NCBI GenBank assembly: GCA_038255255.1
Contig: JBBSLL010000005.1
Span: 77,131 to 141,130 of the forward strand
Length of the DNA: 64,000 nt
Source of the DNA: JBBQNY01 sp038255255
GTDB taxonomy: Bacteria; Pseudomonadota; Gammaproteobacteria; Xanthomonadales; Ahniellaceae
Direction of reading: 5' to 3'
Below are positions 47,817-56,237 of the stretch, one piece after another. The number at the start of each line of letters is the position of its first letter. The stretch's first letter is position 1. The notes under the pieces are model-generated. The model was given only the letters and a program-made list of their open reading frames with translations. It made no database searches and had not been told where the DNA came from. The position numbers and the translations under genes were made by a program.

Positions 47817-48884
47817 TCAGAGCTGCGCGACGAATTCGCGCTGCGCTTCGATCACCTCACGGCCGGTGTAGCTGCCAGCCTCACGCGCGCCGAACCTTTC
47901 CTGCAGTTGCCCCGCGAGTTGGCGGACCCGCGGTGCGTTGTCGCGCTTGCCGAGTGCGAAAACCTGGGTGCCGAGGTCGGAACAGAACCGGTGCAGCTCG
48001 AAAAAATACTTGACCTGGCCCGTCGTCAGGAACCCGAGTACCGGCGGGCCGGACGCACCCTCGTCGAGCGAACGACCCGAGCGCATTTCGCGCTCGCTGG
48101 CGAGCCGCTCGGCGCTGTCGGTCAGATGATGGAAATCCTCGCCGACATTGGCGGTGTCGAGATCGGATGCGAACTGCGCGAGATACAGGGCGTGCGCGAG
48201 ACCCGGACGTTCATGCCATCCCGGCTCGCGACGCTCGAGCAATCCGGAAAGCTTCGGCGCCAGCGCGCCGCCCGCGCGGGTGGCTTCGGCGCTGTTGAAG
48301 GCAGAGGATTCGCTGGGCCGCGGAGTGGGGTCGAAGGTGCTGCCGGCGATCATGATCTCGATGGCTGTGAAGAGGCCGGCATCGCGTTTCCGATCGAAGC
48401 CGGTGGCGTCGAGAATGCGGTGGGTCTCGGCAATGCTTGCCAGCTCGTTGGCGCCGATTCCGTCGAAGTACTGCTGGTCTTCGCGCTGACGCAGGTCGTG
48501 GCAGGTCGCGAACAGCGAGAGCACCAGCCAGTCCCGGCCCGGAAGTGCCTGCACGCCGAGCGCGTCGATCACCTGGCCGAGCCGGCGATCCAGGATCTCG
48601 AGCGCATGGTCTTCGTTGTGATACGCGTGATAGTCCGTGCCGAGCGTGCCATGGCGAACCGCGAGGCGCGCGCAACCCAGCACGACGGCCTGTTCGGTGC
48701 GCTCAAGGTGCGCTGCGGCTTCGACACCGTAGGCGTCGTGATACAGCGCGCGCCTCGAACGGATCACGTCCAGCACATCGGGCCGCCCCTGTTCGAGGAG
48801 GCTGCGCGCCGACTGTGCGTCCGGTACGCGCTGCTCGGTCGCATCTGGCGGGTAGCGCGCGGACGTGTCGCTTATGAGAATCAT
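47817..48884 (-). CDS. HD-domain-like hydrolase, unknown substrate
   Basis: The protein has 355 residues from ATG 48884 (MILISDTSARY) with GAGG nine bases upstream. The frame is open to 49019 but the added part is Arg-rich. The HD superfamily pattern is visible: YHAYHNEDHALEIL (about 97-110), then LFATCHDLRQRED (about 133-145), and a later HALYLAQFASDLD. These could supply the metal-binding His/Asp residues of a phosphohydrolase. I cannot name the substrate. It is convergent with the secreted-protein gene and co-directional with radC upstream. Confidence 0.65.
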   Translation of the reverse strand: MILISDTSARYPPDATEQRVPDAQSARSLLEQGRPDVLDVIRSRRALYHDAYGVEAAAHLERTEQAVVLGCARLAVRHGTLGTDYHAYHNEDHALEILDRRLGQVIDALGVQALPGRDWLVLSLFATCHDLRQREDQQYFDGIGANELASIAETHRILDATGFDRKRDAGLFTAIEIMIAGSTFDPTPRPSESSAFNSAEATRAGGALAPKLSGLLERREPGWHERPGLAHALYLAQFASDLDTANVGEDFHHLTDSAERLASEREMRSGRSLDEGASGPPVLGFLTTGQVKYFFELHRFCSDLGTQVFALGKRDNAPRVRQLAGQLQERFGAREAGSYTGREVIEAQREFVAQL

Positions 48885-49025
48885 CGAATCCTCGCGCGCC
48901 GCGAGCCGACGCGCGGCCAGTATAGGCGAGCGGGTTCCGCTCGCCAGTCCCCCCGCCGAAAGCGGGCGGGAAGTCCGCTGTTGCCGGAGTACGCCACGCG
49001 CCCGACCCGGGCACCGCAACCGCCG

Positions 49026-49706
49026 CTACAGCATGCCGAGCTGCGCCAGCGAGGTGGGCGTGCCGTCTCCCACGATGAAGTGATCCAGCAGTCGGACGTC
49101 GACCAGCCCGAGTGCCTGCGAAAGCTGCCGGGTGAGATGCCGGTCGGCGGCGCTCGGCTCCGCGACGCCCGAAGGATGGTTGTGGGCCACGATGACGGCA
49201 GCCGCGCCATGCGCGAGCGCGCGCCGCACGACTTCGCGTGGATGGACGCTCGCGCCGTCCAGCGTGCCGAAAAACATTTCTTCGAAGGCGATGACCCGGT
49301 GCCGGGTGTCGAGGAACATCACCGCGAACACTTCGCGCGGAAGATGCGACAGCTTGGCCTTCAGATAATCGGCGGCGTCGCCAGGGCTCGCCAGGCCTTC
49401 CGCACGGTTGAGGGTCTCGAGCAGCGCACGCCTCGCGAGTTCCGCTGCCGCCGCAAGCTGGCAGTACTTCGCGTGACCGAGCCCGCGCACCTTGAGGGCA
49501 CGCTCCGGTGTGGCGGCGAGCAACGCGCCGACCGATCCGAACTCCACGAGCAGCTCGCGCGCCATCGCCACTGCGTCCGCCCCGCGCGTGCCGGTGCGCA
49601 GCAGGACAGCGAGCAGTTCCGCGTCGGCGAGCGCGGCGCTGCCGTGGGCCAGCAGTCGTTCCCGGGGTCGCTCGCGCGCAGGCCAGTCTTGGATGGCGAG
49701 GTTCAT
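49026..49706 (-). CDS. radC: RadC-family JAB1/MPN metalloprotein
   Basis: This 226-residue protein has an N-terminal helix-hairpin-helix region (ERPRERLLAHGSAALADAELLAVLLRTG) and a C-terminal JAMM fold with EEMFFGTLDGASVHPREV and the metal motif HNHPSGVAEPSAAD. Despite the name, a direct role in recombination is not established. It is divergent from coaBC, the arrangement found in pseudomonads and enterics. Confidence 0.93.
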   Translation of the reverse strand: MNLAIQDWPARERPRERLLAHGSAALADAELLAVLLRTGTRGADAVAMARELLVEFGSVGALLAATPERALKVRGLGHAKYCQLAAAAELARRALLETLNRAEGLASPGDAADYLKAKLSHLPREVFAVMFLDTRHRVIAFEEMFFGTLDGASVHPREVVRRALAHGAAAVIVAHNHPSGVAEPSAADRHLTRQLSQALGLVDVRLLDHFIVGDGTPTSLAQLGML

Positions 49707-49779
49707 GGCTTGAACTTTGCGAGCTCAGGGAGACACCCGCATGGGCCGGGGTTCGGCCGAATCGGTGCGACCCGAATGT

Positions 49780-49785
49780 CATAAT
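49780..49785 (+). promoter_or_regulatory. -10-like CATAAT nine bases before coaBC
   Basis: CATAAT is followed by CGGTAGGAA and then ATG 49795. A purine-rich GGTAGGA sits only two to three bases from the ATG, too close for normal Shine-Dalgarno pairing, so the mRNA may have almost no leader. Confidence 0.35.
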
Positions 49786-49794
49786 CGGTAGGAA

Positions 49795-51066
49795 ATGTCC
49801 GACCCCCAAGCCCAGCCGCAAAGTGCCCCCCCACGCAAAGCGTCCCGCGTCCTGCTCGGGGTCGGTGCTGGCATTGCCGCGTATAAAAGCGCGGAGCTCG
49901 TGCGCCGGCTGCGCGACGCGGATTGTGAGGTACGCGTGGTGATGACGGCCCGCGCTGGTGAATTCGTCGGCGCCACCACGTTCCAGGCGCTGAGCGGCAA
50001 TCCGGTTCGCGCCTCGCTGTGGGACGCCGAGGCCGAGGCCGCGATGGGACACATCGAGCTGGCGAGATGGGCCGATGTCGTCGTCGTGGCGCCTGCCACC
50101 GCCGATCTGATCGCACGCTTTACTCACGGTCTCGCGGACGACCTGCTGACGACGCTAGTCCTCGTCGCGACGACCCCGCTCGTGCTCGCGCCCGCCATGA
50201 ACCAGGCGATGTGGGCCAACGCCGCCACGCAGGCCAACGTCGCGTCGCTCACCGGCCGAGGCGTGCGCTGGGTCGGCCCCGCGCACGGGCCGCAGGCATG
50301 CGGCGATATCGGCGCGGGACGCATGGCGGAACCCGGGGAGATTCTCGACGCGGTACTCGGCGCCATCAGAGGCCAGGCGACGCTTGCTGCAGGCATCGCG
50401 CCGCGCGCACTGGACGGACGGCGCGTGGTCGTCACGGCGGGGCCGACGCTCGAAGACATCGACCCGGTTCGCTTCATCGGCAATCGCAGTTCCGGGCGCA
50501 TGGGATTTGCGCTGGCAGCGGCCGCGCAAGCTGCGGGGGCGCAGGTCGTGCTGATTGCCGGCCCGGTTTCGTTGCCGACACCCGGGGGTGTCGAACGGAT
50601 TGACGTGCGCAGTGCTGCCGACATGCTGGCCGCGGTGCGCAGCGCCGTCGAGGGCGCGGACATCTTCGTCGCCAATGCCGCGGTCGCGGATTACCGACCG
50701 CACGAGATCGCAATGGACAAGCTCAAGAAGGAACCGGAGGCGCGAACGCTGGAACTGGTGAGGACTGCCGACATCGTGTCCGAAGTGGCCAACCGGGCGT
50801 CGCCACCATTTGTGGTCGGGTTCGCTGCGGAAACCAGCAACCTGCGTGGGAACGCGCAGGACAAGCTCGAACGCAAACGGCTGGACCTCATCGTTGCCAA
50901 TCCGGTAGGGAGCGCAGGATCGGGCTTCGACGTCGACCGCAATGAGGCGCTCGCGCTCTGGCGGGGTGGCGAGCGTGCGTTTCCCGCCACGACGAAAGCG
51001 GCGCTGGCCTCGGCGCTGGTTGGACTCATCGCCGAACGGCTCCAGGCCAAGCGGGGGTCCACATGA
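49795..51066 (+). CDS. coaBC: Bifunctional CoaBC (phosphopantothenoylcysteine decarboxylase/synthetase)
   Basis: This 423-residue protein has an N-terminal CoaC flavoprotein with VGAGIAAYKSAELVRRL, the active-site His in GHIELARWAD, PAMNQAMW and the cysteine loop region GPQACGDIGAGRM. The C-terminal CoaB part has VVVTAGPTLEDIDPVRFIGNRSSGRMG and VANAAVADYRP. It makes 4'-phosphopantetheine for coenzyme A. The stop overlaps dut (ATGA), which in turn overlaps algC: a coupled three-gene operon. Confidence 0.96.
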   Translation: MSDPQAQPQSAPPRKASRVLLGVGAGIAAYKSAELVRRLRDADCEVRVVMTARAGEFVGATTFQALSGNPVRASLWDAEAEAAMGHIELARWADVVVVAPATADLIARFTHGLADDLLTTLVLVATTPLVLAPAMNQAMWANAATQANVASLTGRGVRWVGPAHGPQACGDIGAGRMAEPGEILDAVLGAIRGQATLAAGIAPRALDGRRVVVTAGPTLEDIDPVRFIGNRSSGRMGFALAAAAQAAGAQVVLIAGPVSLPTPGGVERIDVRSAADMLAAVRSAVEGADIFVANAAVADYRPHEIAMDKLKKEPEARTLELVRTADIVSEVANRASPPFVVGFAAETSNLRGNAQDKLERKRLDLIVANPVGSAGSGFDVDRNEALALWRGGERAFPATTKAALASALVGLIAERLQAKRGST

Positions 51067-51518
51067 TCGACATCGCGCTGCGCATCCTGGATTCGCGCAT
51101 CGGTTCGTTATGGCCGCTGCCCGAGCCCGCCACGGCCAGCTCCGCCGGCGTCGACCTGCGCGCCTGCCTCGATGCCGACACGTTGCTCGAGCCCGGGGCC
51201 GCCATGCTGGTGCCGAGCGGAGTCGCGATCCACATCGGCGATCCGGGTTACGTGGGCCTGATCCTGCCGCGCTCCGGACTTGGCCATCGGCACGGTATCG
51301 TGCTGGGCAACGGCACCGGCGTTATCGATGCGGACTACCAGGGGCCGCTCATGGTGTCGATGTGGAACCGCAGCAACCAGCCGTTTACGATCACCGTGGG
51401 CGACAGGATCGCGCAGTTGCTGATCGTGCCAATGTTGCAGCCCAGGTTCCGCGTGGTCGATGAGTTCGCCGCGTCGACGCGCGGATCAGGTGGATTCGGT
51501 CATTCAGGATCGCAATGA
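51063..51518 (+). CDS. dut: dUTP diphosphatase
   Basis: This 151-residue protein has all five trimeric dUTPase motifs: AGVDLRA, PRSGLGHRHG, GTGVIDADYQG, DRIAQLLIV and the C-terminal GSGGFGHSG. It hydrolyses dUTP to dUMP. ATG 51063 overlaps the coaBC stop and its TGA overlaps the algC start. Confidence 0.96.
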   Translation: MIDIALRILDSRIGSLWPLPEPATASSAGVDLRACLDADTLLEPGAAMLVPSGVAIHIGDPGYVGLILPRSGLGHRHGIVLGNGTGVIDADYQGPLMVSMWNRSNQPFTITVGDRIAQLLIVPMLQPRFRVVDEFAASTRGSGGFGHSGSQ

Positions 51519-53983
51519 ACAAGGTCAGTTCTGGAACGTCCACTCAACCCCGGGGTGGCCACGCGCGAAGCCTGCGCCTCGTCACGACCGCGCTCGGTGC
51601 GCTGTTCGCATTGCTGGCGGTCGCGAGTCTCCTGCAGTTCGTGCAGAACATGCGCGCCAACGCGGCGAACGAACGGGCGGACCAGGCCGCCACGCAGGCT
51701 GCAGTGGAGCTTGGACGCGCAGTGGCGGCCAACCGCAACAAACTCGACAGGCTCGGGCTGGCCGTGGCTTCAGAGCCGTTGGCCACGCCCGAGGAACGCA
51801 GGGCCGCCGCCGGGCAACTGACGGCGATCGCGGGCGAGGACACGGTGATCGAGCTTTATGCGCCGGAGGTTCCGGAACTGCAGGGGATCGATTTCGCTCG
51901 CTTCGGCTTCACCCGCGCAGCAGTGCTGTCGGAGGCCCGTGACCTCGAGGGCGCGGCCGCGCCGCAGCTGCGGCGTGGCTCCAATGGCTGGCGCCTGGTC
52001 CAGGCGCGGCCCTTGAAACTCGGCTCGCGAACGGTGGCGATCCTGTATGCGGATCAGCCACTGTCGACTGTCACGCAACCGGTGGAGTCCCAGGCCGAGC
52101 GCACCTCGTCGCCCCTGGAGCTGCGCCAGCAGCGTGGCACCGGCAGCGCGTTCACCGTGGCGTCCTTCGGTCCACGCGGCGGTGGTTCGGAACCGGGCAA
52201 GAGCGTTCCCATCCCCGATTCACAGCTCGCGGTTGGCGCCTTGCATCCCACGCCCTTCCAGGTCGGAGAGGTCATTCCGTTTCTGTCGGGCCGATCCACC
52301 GCAACATTGGCGGTGCTGGCGGCGGTGCTGGCCCTGTTGAGTGGCGCGGCGTTCTGGTTCCGGACGCGCGGCTTCGGGGGTGTAGGCGATGGCGACGACG
52401 AAGGGCTCGAAGTGATGCCCGTCGACATCCATTCGGTGCCGGCGACTCAGAGCCCCGCCGACAGAAAGCCGCTGGAAGACGTCACGGCAAAAGCAGCCTT
52501 CGCCGATGTCGCCCGCCGGCCGTCAGGCGCCCATGCGGATTCGGCACCGCCAGTTGCACCCGGACCTGCCCCGGCACCCGTGGCTTCGCCGTCCCTGGAC
52601 CGCGGCGCCGTGGATGTCGACCGTTCCATCTTTCGCGCATACGACATCCGCGGCGTCATGGGCAAAACTCTTTCGCCCGACATTGCGCGCGCAATCGGCG
52701 GCGCCATCGGTTCGGAGGCACGTGAGAAAGGGCTGCGCGAAATCGTGGTGGCCCGCGACGGACGACTCTCCGGTCCGGTGCTGCTCGAAGGATTGATTGA
52801 TGGCCTGCGCGGTACGGGCTGCGACGTCATCGACATCGGCCTCGTCCCGACGCCGGTTCTGTATTTCGCGACGTATCACCTCAACGTGGGTTCGGGCGTG
52901 ATGCTGACGGGAAGCCACAATCCGCCCGACCACAACGGGTTCAAGATCGTACTGGGGGGCGAGACGCTGTCCGGCGAGGCGATCCAGGCGCTGTATGCGC
53001 GCATCGCGGAGTCGCGCATCGCGACGGGATCGGGCGGGCTGCAGGAACTCGACGTGCGACGCGATTACATCGATCGCATCGCAGGCGACATCCAGCTCGA
53101 ACGGAAACTGCGCGTGGTGGTGGACGCCGGCAATGGCGCCGCCGGCGAAGTGGGACCCGCTGTGCTCGAAGCCATCGGCTGCGACGTCGTGTCTCTCAAT
53201 TGCGAGATCGACGGACATTTCCCGAGCCATCATCCCGACCCGAGCGACCCGGCGAACCTGCAGGACCTCCTCGTCAGCGTCAAGCAATTCAACGCGGATA
53301 TCGGTTTCGCCTACGACGGCGACGGCGACCGGCTTGGCGTCGTGACCGCGCAGGGCGACATCATCAATCCGGATCGCCTGCTCATGCTCTTCGCGCGCGA
53401 CGTCCTGTCGCGCGTGCCGGGCGCGACCGTGATCTACGACGTCAAGTGCACCGGCAAGCTGCAGGAAGTCATCCTCGGGCACGGCGGCAGTCCCATCATG
53501 TGGAAAACCGGCCACTCGCTCATCAAGGCCAAGATGCGCGAGGAAGACGCCGAGCTCGCGGGAGAAATGAGCGGGCACTTCTTCTTCCGCGAGCGCTGGT
53601 ACGGCTTCGACGATGGCATCTATGCCAGCGCGCGCCTCGCGGAAATACTGGCGGGCAGCGCCAGGCCGGCCGCCGAACTCTTCAAGGAACTTCCGGATGC
53701 GGTGAGCACGCCGGAAATCAAGGTCCCGATGGCCGAGGGCCGCTCGCACGCCTTCGTCGAACAGTTCGCGCGTCGCGCGCGTTTCGAAGGGGCCCGGCTG
53801 ACGACGCTCGACGGCATCCGCGCGGACTGGGCCGATGGCTGGGGCCTGGTGCGCGCGTCCAATACGACCTCGGTGCTGGTGATGCGGTTCGAGGCCGAGA
53901 ATGCCGACGCCTTGACGCGGATCCAGGACGATTTCCGCGTACAACTCCTTGCAGTGGAGCCTACGCTCGTCCTGTCGTTCTAA
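51515..53983 (+). CDS. algC: Phosphomannomutase/phosphoglucomutase with membrane-anchored N-terminal extension
   Basis: This 822-residue protein has an extension of about 365 residues: TM helix about 22-42, a periplasmic-like region, a second TM about 263-288, then a Pro/Ala-rich linker. The mutase follows from VDRSIFRAYDIRGVMG. Phospho-Ser467 lies in TGSHNPPDHNG, the Mg2+ loop is DGDGDR (601-606), the sugar motif is GEMSGHFFF and the phosphate site is RASNTTSVLVMRF. It supplies Man-1-P/Glc-1-P for exopolysaccharide and LPS. The two-helix extension is absent from Pseudomonas AlgC (about 460 residues) and places this enzyme at the inner membrane. Confidence 0.93.
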   Translation: MNKVSSGTSTQPRGGHARSLRLVTTALGALFALLAVASLLQFVQNMRANAANERADQAATQAAVELGRAVAANRNKLDRLGLAVASEPLATPEERRAAAGQLTAIAGEDTVIELYAPEVPELQGIDFARFGFTRAAVLSEARDLEGAAAPQLRRGSNGWRLVQARPLKLGSRTVAILYADQPLSTVTQPVESQAERTSSPLELRQQRGTGSAFTVASFGPRGGGSEPGKSVPIPDSQLAVGALHPTPFQVGEVIPFLSGRSTATLAVLAAVLALLSGAAFWFRTRGFGGVGDGDDEGLEVMPVDIHSVPATQSPADRKPLEDVTAKAAFADVARRPSGAHADSAPPVAPGPAPAPVASPSLDRGAVDVDRSIFRAYDIRGVMGKTLSPDIARAIGGAIGSEAREKGLREIVVARDGRLSGPVLLEGLIDGLRGTGCDVIDIGLVPTPVLYFATYHLNVGSGVMLTGSHNPPDHNGFKIVLGGETLSGEAIQALYARIAESRIATGSGGLQELDVRRDYIDRIAGDIQLERKLRVVVDAGNGAAGEVGPAVLEAIGCDVVSLNCEIDGHFPSHHPDPSDPANLQDLLVSVKQFNADIGFAYDGDGDRLGVVTAQGDIINPDRLLMLFARDVLSRVPGATVIYDVKCTGKLQEVILGHGGSPIMWKTGHSLIKAKMREEDAELAGEMSGHFFFRERWYGFDDGIYASARLAEILAGSARPAAELFKELPDAVSTPEIKVPMAEGRSHAFVEQFARRARFEGARLTTLDGIRADWADGWGLVRASNTTSVLVMRFEAENADALTRIQDDFRVQLLAVEPTLVLSF

Positions 53984-54040
53984 GGCTTAGATGGCACTCG
54001 GAGGCGGGCGTGCTGAATTACGCGCCTGACGTAACCGGGA

Positions 54041-54691
54041 CTATTCGGACTGCTCTGCCCGGCGGGCCGCGAGGGCGTCGGTGAGTTCACGAAAGCGCTT
54101 CACGCGCCGGTCGCGTTCCAGCTCCAGTTCGCCGCGCCGGGCCCGGCGATTCTTGAGATGGGCGCGTTGCTGTTCCATCTGCGTGCGCACCAGCGCGATA
54201 TTCGAGGCGACGCGTGGCGGGACCGGCTTGTTGGCGCGTTCGGCGTCGGCTGCGGCGCTCAGCAGTTCGCCCAGCGACTTGTACTGGCTTTGCAGCGCGG
54301 TGCCGGCCGCCTTGATTTCACTGTCGATGCCCGTGAGCTGCTCGACGTAATAACTGTGCAGCTCCTGCTCCGTGGCAAACGTGGAGGTCAGCGCGCGATC
54401 CGCGAGGTCAGCCGCGGCCTTGTCGGCAGCCTTCTGCGCTGCGATTCCGGCGGCGACCTTGTCGGCCGCCAGTTCCTCGGGGGTTTTCTGGCGCGCGATC
54501 CGCTTGATCGGAACGCCCCTGGAATTGAGCTGGGTGCCGCCGCCAGCACAGCGCTTCGCATCGTAGGCGTGCGAGTAGTAGATATCGCCCCCCGCGTTGG
54601 TGCACTTGTAGATCCTGCTGGCGCTCTCGGCGGGGCCGGCCAGGGCCAGTCCCAGCGTCATCGATACCGCCATCCACCCGCTTCGCGACAT
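54041..54691 (-). CDS. Exported DUF4124-type coiled-coil protein
   Basis: This 216-residue protein has a signal peptide (MAVSMTLGLALAGPAESA), then a DUF4124-like segment (IYKCTNAGGDIYYSHAYDAKRC) with two cysteines. The C-terminal two thirds is strongly helical and charged (KAADKAAADLADRA; LKNRRARRGELELERDRRVKR), probably a coiled coil. It starts 20 bases downstream of the pyrE stop on the same strand and may be co-transcribed. The function is unknown. Confidence 0.75.
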   Translation of the reverse strand: MSRSGWMAVSMTLGLALAGPAESASRIYKCTNAGGDIYYSHAYDAKRCAGGGTQLNSRGVPIKRIARQKTPEELAADKVAAGIAAQKAADKAAADLADRALTSTFATEQELHSYYVEQLTGIDSEIKAAGTALQSQYKSLGELLSAAADAERANKPVPPRVASNIALVRTQMEQQRAHLKNRRARRGELELERDRRVKRFRELTDALAARRAEQSE

Positions 54692-54711
54692 TCCAGCAAC
54701 CTCTTCGGCGT

Positions 54712-55374
54712 TCAGGAACCGGCGTCCACGGGCGGTGTGCCGAAGCGGTCGCGGTAGGACCGCAACGCAGGCCCGTGCTTTTGAAGAGCACGATTGGTGC
54801 CAACGAGTTCAATGAGGTCGCTGAACCGGGCAATGGCGGTCACCTGCACATTGAAATCGCGCGCCAGCTCCTGAACGGCGGACAGCGACTCGCTTCCGCG
54901 CTCTTCGCGATCCAGCGCCACCACGATGCCTGCCACTTCGGCGTTACAGCCGGCAATGAGATGCAGGCATTCGCGGACCGCGGTGCCGGCGGTGATGACG
55001 TCGTCGACGATCAGGACGCGACCCGCGAGAGGCGCACCGATCAGAAGGCCGCCTTCGCCATGCAGTTTCGCCTCCTTGCGGTTGAAGGCGATCGGCACAT
55101 TTCGACCCGTTCCTGAAGCCAGCGCGATGCCTAGCGCGGTAGCCAGTGGGATGCCCTTGTACGCGGGGCCGAACAGCATGTCGAACGACACGCCGGCGTG
55201 CGCGACCGCGGCGGCGTAGCAGCGCCCGAGGGTGGCCAGGTCCTGGCCGCCCGTGATTGCCCCGGCGTTGAAGAAATACGGGCTTGTGCGGCCCGACTTG
55301 AGCGTGAACTCGCCCAGCCGCAACGCATCGCGTGCGACGGCGAGTTCCAGGAATTCGCGCTGGAAGGGCAGCAT
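54712..55374 (-). CDS. pyrE: Orotate phosphoribosyltransferase
   Basis: The protein has 220 residues from ATG 55374 (MLPFQREFLELAV), chosen for match to the family length; in-frame ATGs at 55383, 55386 and 55392 are alternatives. PRPP-binding motif VLIVDDVITAGTAV (about 118-131), FTLKSGRTSPYFFNAG near the N-terminus, and FGPAYKGIPLA are present. It makes OMP from orotate. It is divergent from the exonuclease III gene with about 80 bases between, the same arrangement as pyrE-crc in pseudomonads. Confidence 0.95.
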   Translation of the reverse strand: MLPFQREFLELAVARDALRLGEFTLKSGRTSPYFFNAGAITGGQDLATLGRCYAAAVAHAGVSFDMLFGPAYKGIPLATALGIALASGTGRNVPIAFNRKEAKLHGEGGLLIGAPLAGRVLIVDDVITAGTAVRECLHLIAGCNAEVAGIVVALDREERGSESLSAVQELARDFNVQVTAIARFSDLIELVGTNRALQKHGPALRSYRDRFGTPPVDAGS

Positions 55375-55381
55375 GGTTCGC

Positions 55382-55387
55382 ATCATA
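55382..55387 (-). promoter_or_regulatory. -10-like TATGAT seven bases before pyrE
   Basis: On the minus strand TATGAT is followed by GCGAACC and then ATG 55374, with no ribosome-binding site. If used, translation would begin at or near the 5' end of the mRNA. Confidence 0.25.
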
Positions 55388-55454
55388 GCCATGGCGAAGG
55401 ACCGGCAGCTTCCGTACCCTGCGCATTCGTCGACGCTCCGGACCCGCCCGCGGC

Positions 55455-56237
55455 ATGCGCATTGCAAGTTTCAACGCCAACGGCCTGCGCGCCGCGACGA
55501 CCAAGGGGTTCTTCGCCTGGTTCAGACGCCAGAAGATCGATGTGCTCTGCGTGCAGGAAACCAAGGCGCAGGAGCACCAGCTGCGGGTTCCCGATTTCCT
55601 GCCGCGCGGGTACACGGCGCACTTCCGCGATGCGGTGACGCGCAAGGGTTACAGCGGCATTGCCGTTTACTCCAAGCAGGAACCCGATGAGATCCGCACG
55701 CGCCTCGGCTGGGATGCGTTCGACGACGAGGGACGCTATCTCGAGGCGCGGTTCGGGAACCTGAGCGTGGTGTCGCTGTATCTCCCGTCCGGTTCGTCCG
55801 GCGAACTGCGCCAGGGATTCAAGTTCCAGGTCATGGACTGGCTCGCGCCGATCCTTTCCGGGTGGCTGGCAAGCGGGCGCGACTACGTCCTTTGCGGCGA
55901 CTGGAACATCGTGCGCACGCGGCTCGACATCCGCAACTGGGCGTCGAACCAGAGGAATTCGGGATGCCTGCCCGTCGAACGCGCATGGTTGAACGGGCTG
56001 ATCGACGACCGCGGCGCGGACCCGCATCGGTGGGTGGACAGTTACCGCGCGCTCAAGCCCGAGGGAACCGACTACACGTGGTGGAGCCAGCGAGGAGCGG
56101 CACGGGCCAATGACGTGGGCTGGCGGATCGACTACCAGCTGGTCTCACCCTCGCTGCATCACAGACTGCGGAGCTGCAGCGTCTACGCTTCCCGCTCATT
56201 CTCCGATCACGCGCCCTACCTCGTGGAGTACGCATGA
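55455..56237 (+). CDS. Exonuclease III-family protein at the crc locus
   Basis: This 260-residue protein keeps the ExoIII catalytic residues: Asn7 (SFNANG), Glu35 (VQETKAQ), Asp149 and Asn151 (CGDWNIV), Asp226 (WRIDYQL), and the Asp251-His252 pair (SDHAPYLVEY). It is an apurinic endonuclease/3'-exonuclease candidate in base-excision repair. Several stretches (RYLEA.F, LPSG.SGE, PERAWL, GWR.DYQ) and the location next to pyrE recall Pseudomonas Crc, in which the catalytic residues are replaced. The stop overlaps the ampG-like gene (ATGA). xthA would be the standard name if activity is confirmed. Confidence 0.88.
   Translation: MRIASFNANGLRAATTKGFFAWFRRQKIDVLCVQETKAQEHQLRVPDFLPRGYTAHFRDAVTRKGYSGIAVYSKQEPDEIRTRLGWDAFDDEGRYLEARFGNLSVVSLYLPSGSSGELRQGFKFQVMDWLAPILSGWLASGRDYVLCGDWNIVRTRLDIRNWASNQRNSGCLPVERAWLNGLIDDRGADPHRWVDSYRALKPEGTDYTWWSQRGAARANDVGWRIDYQLVSPSLHHRLRSCSVYASRSFSDHAPYLVEYA

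Noticed and set aside
47763..49784. A 673-codon open frame on the plus strand.
   Set aside because: It is antisense to the HD-type gene and radC, and its product is Arg/Glu/Gln-rich with no recognisable domain. Long antisense frames are common in DNA of this GC content.
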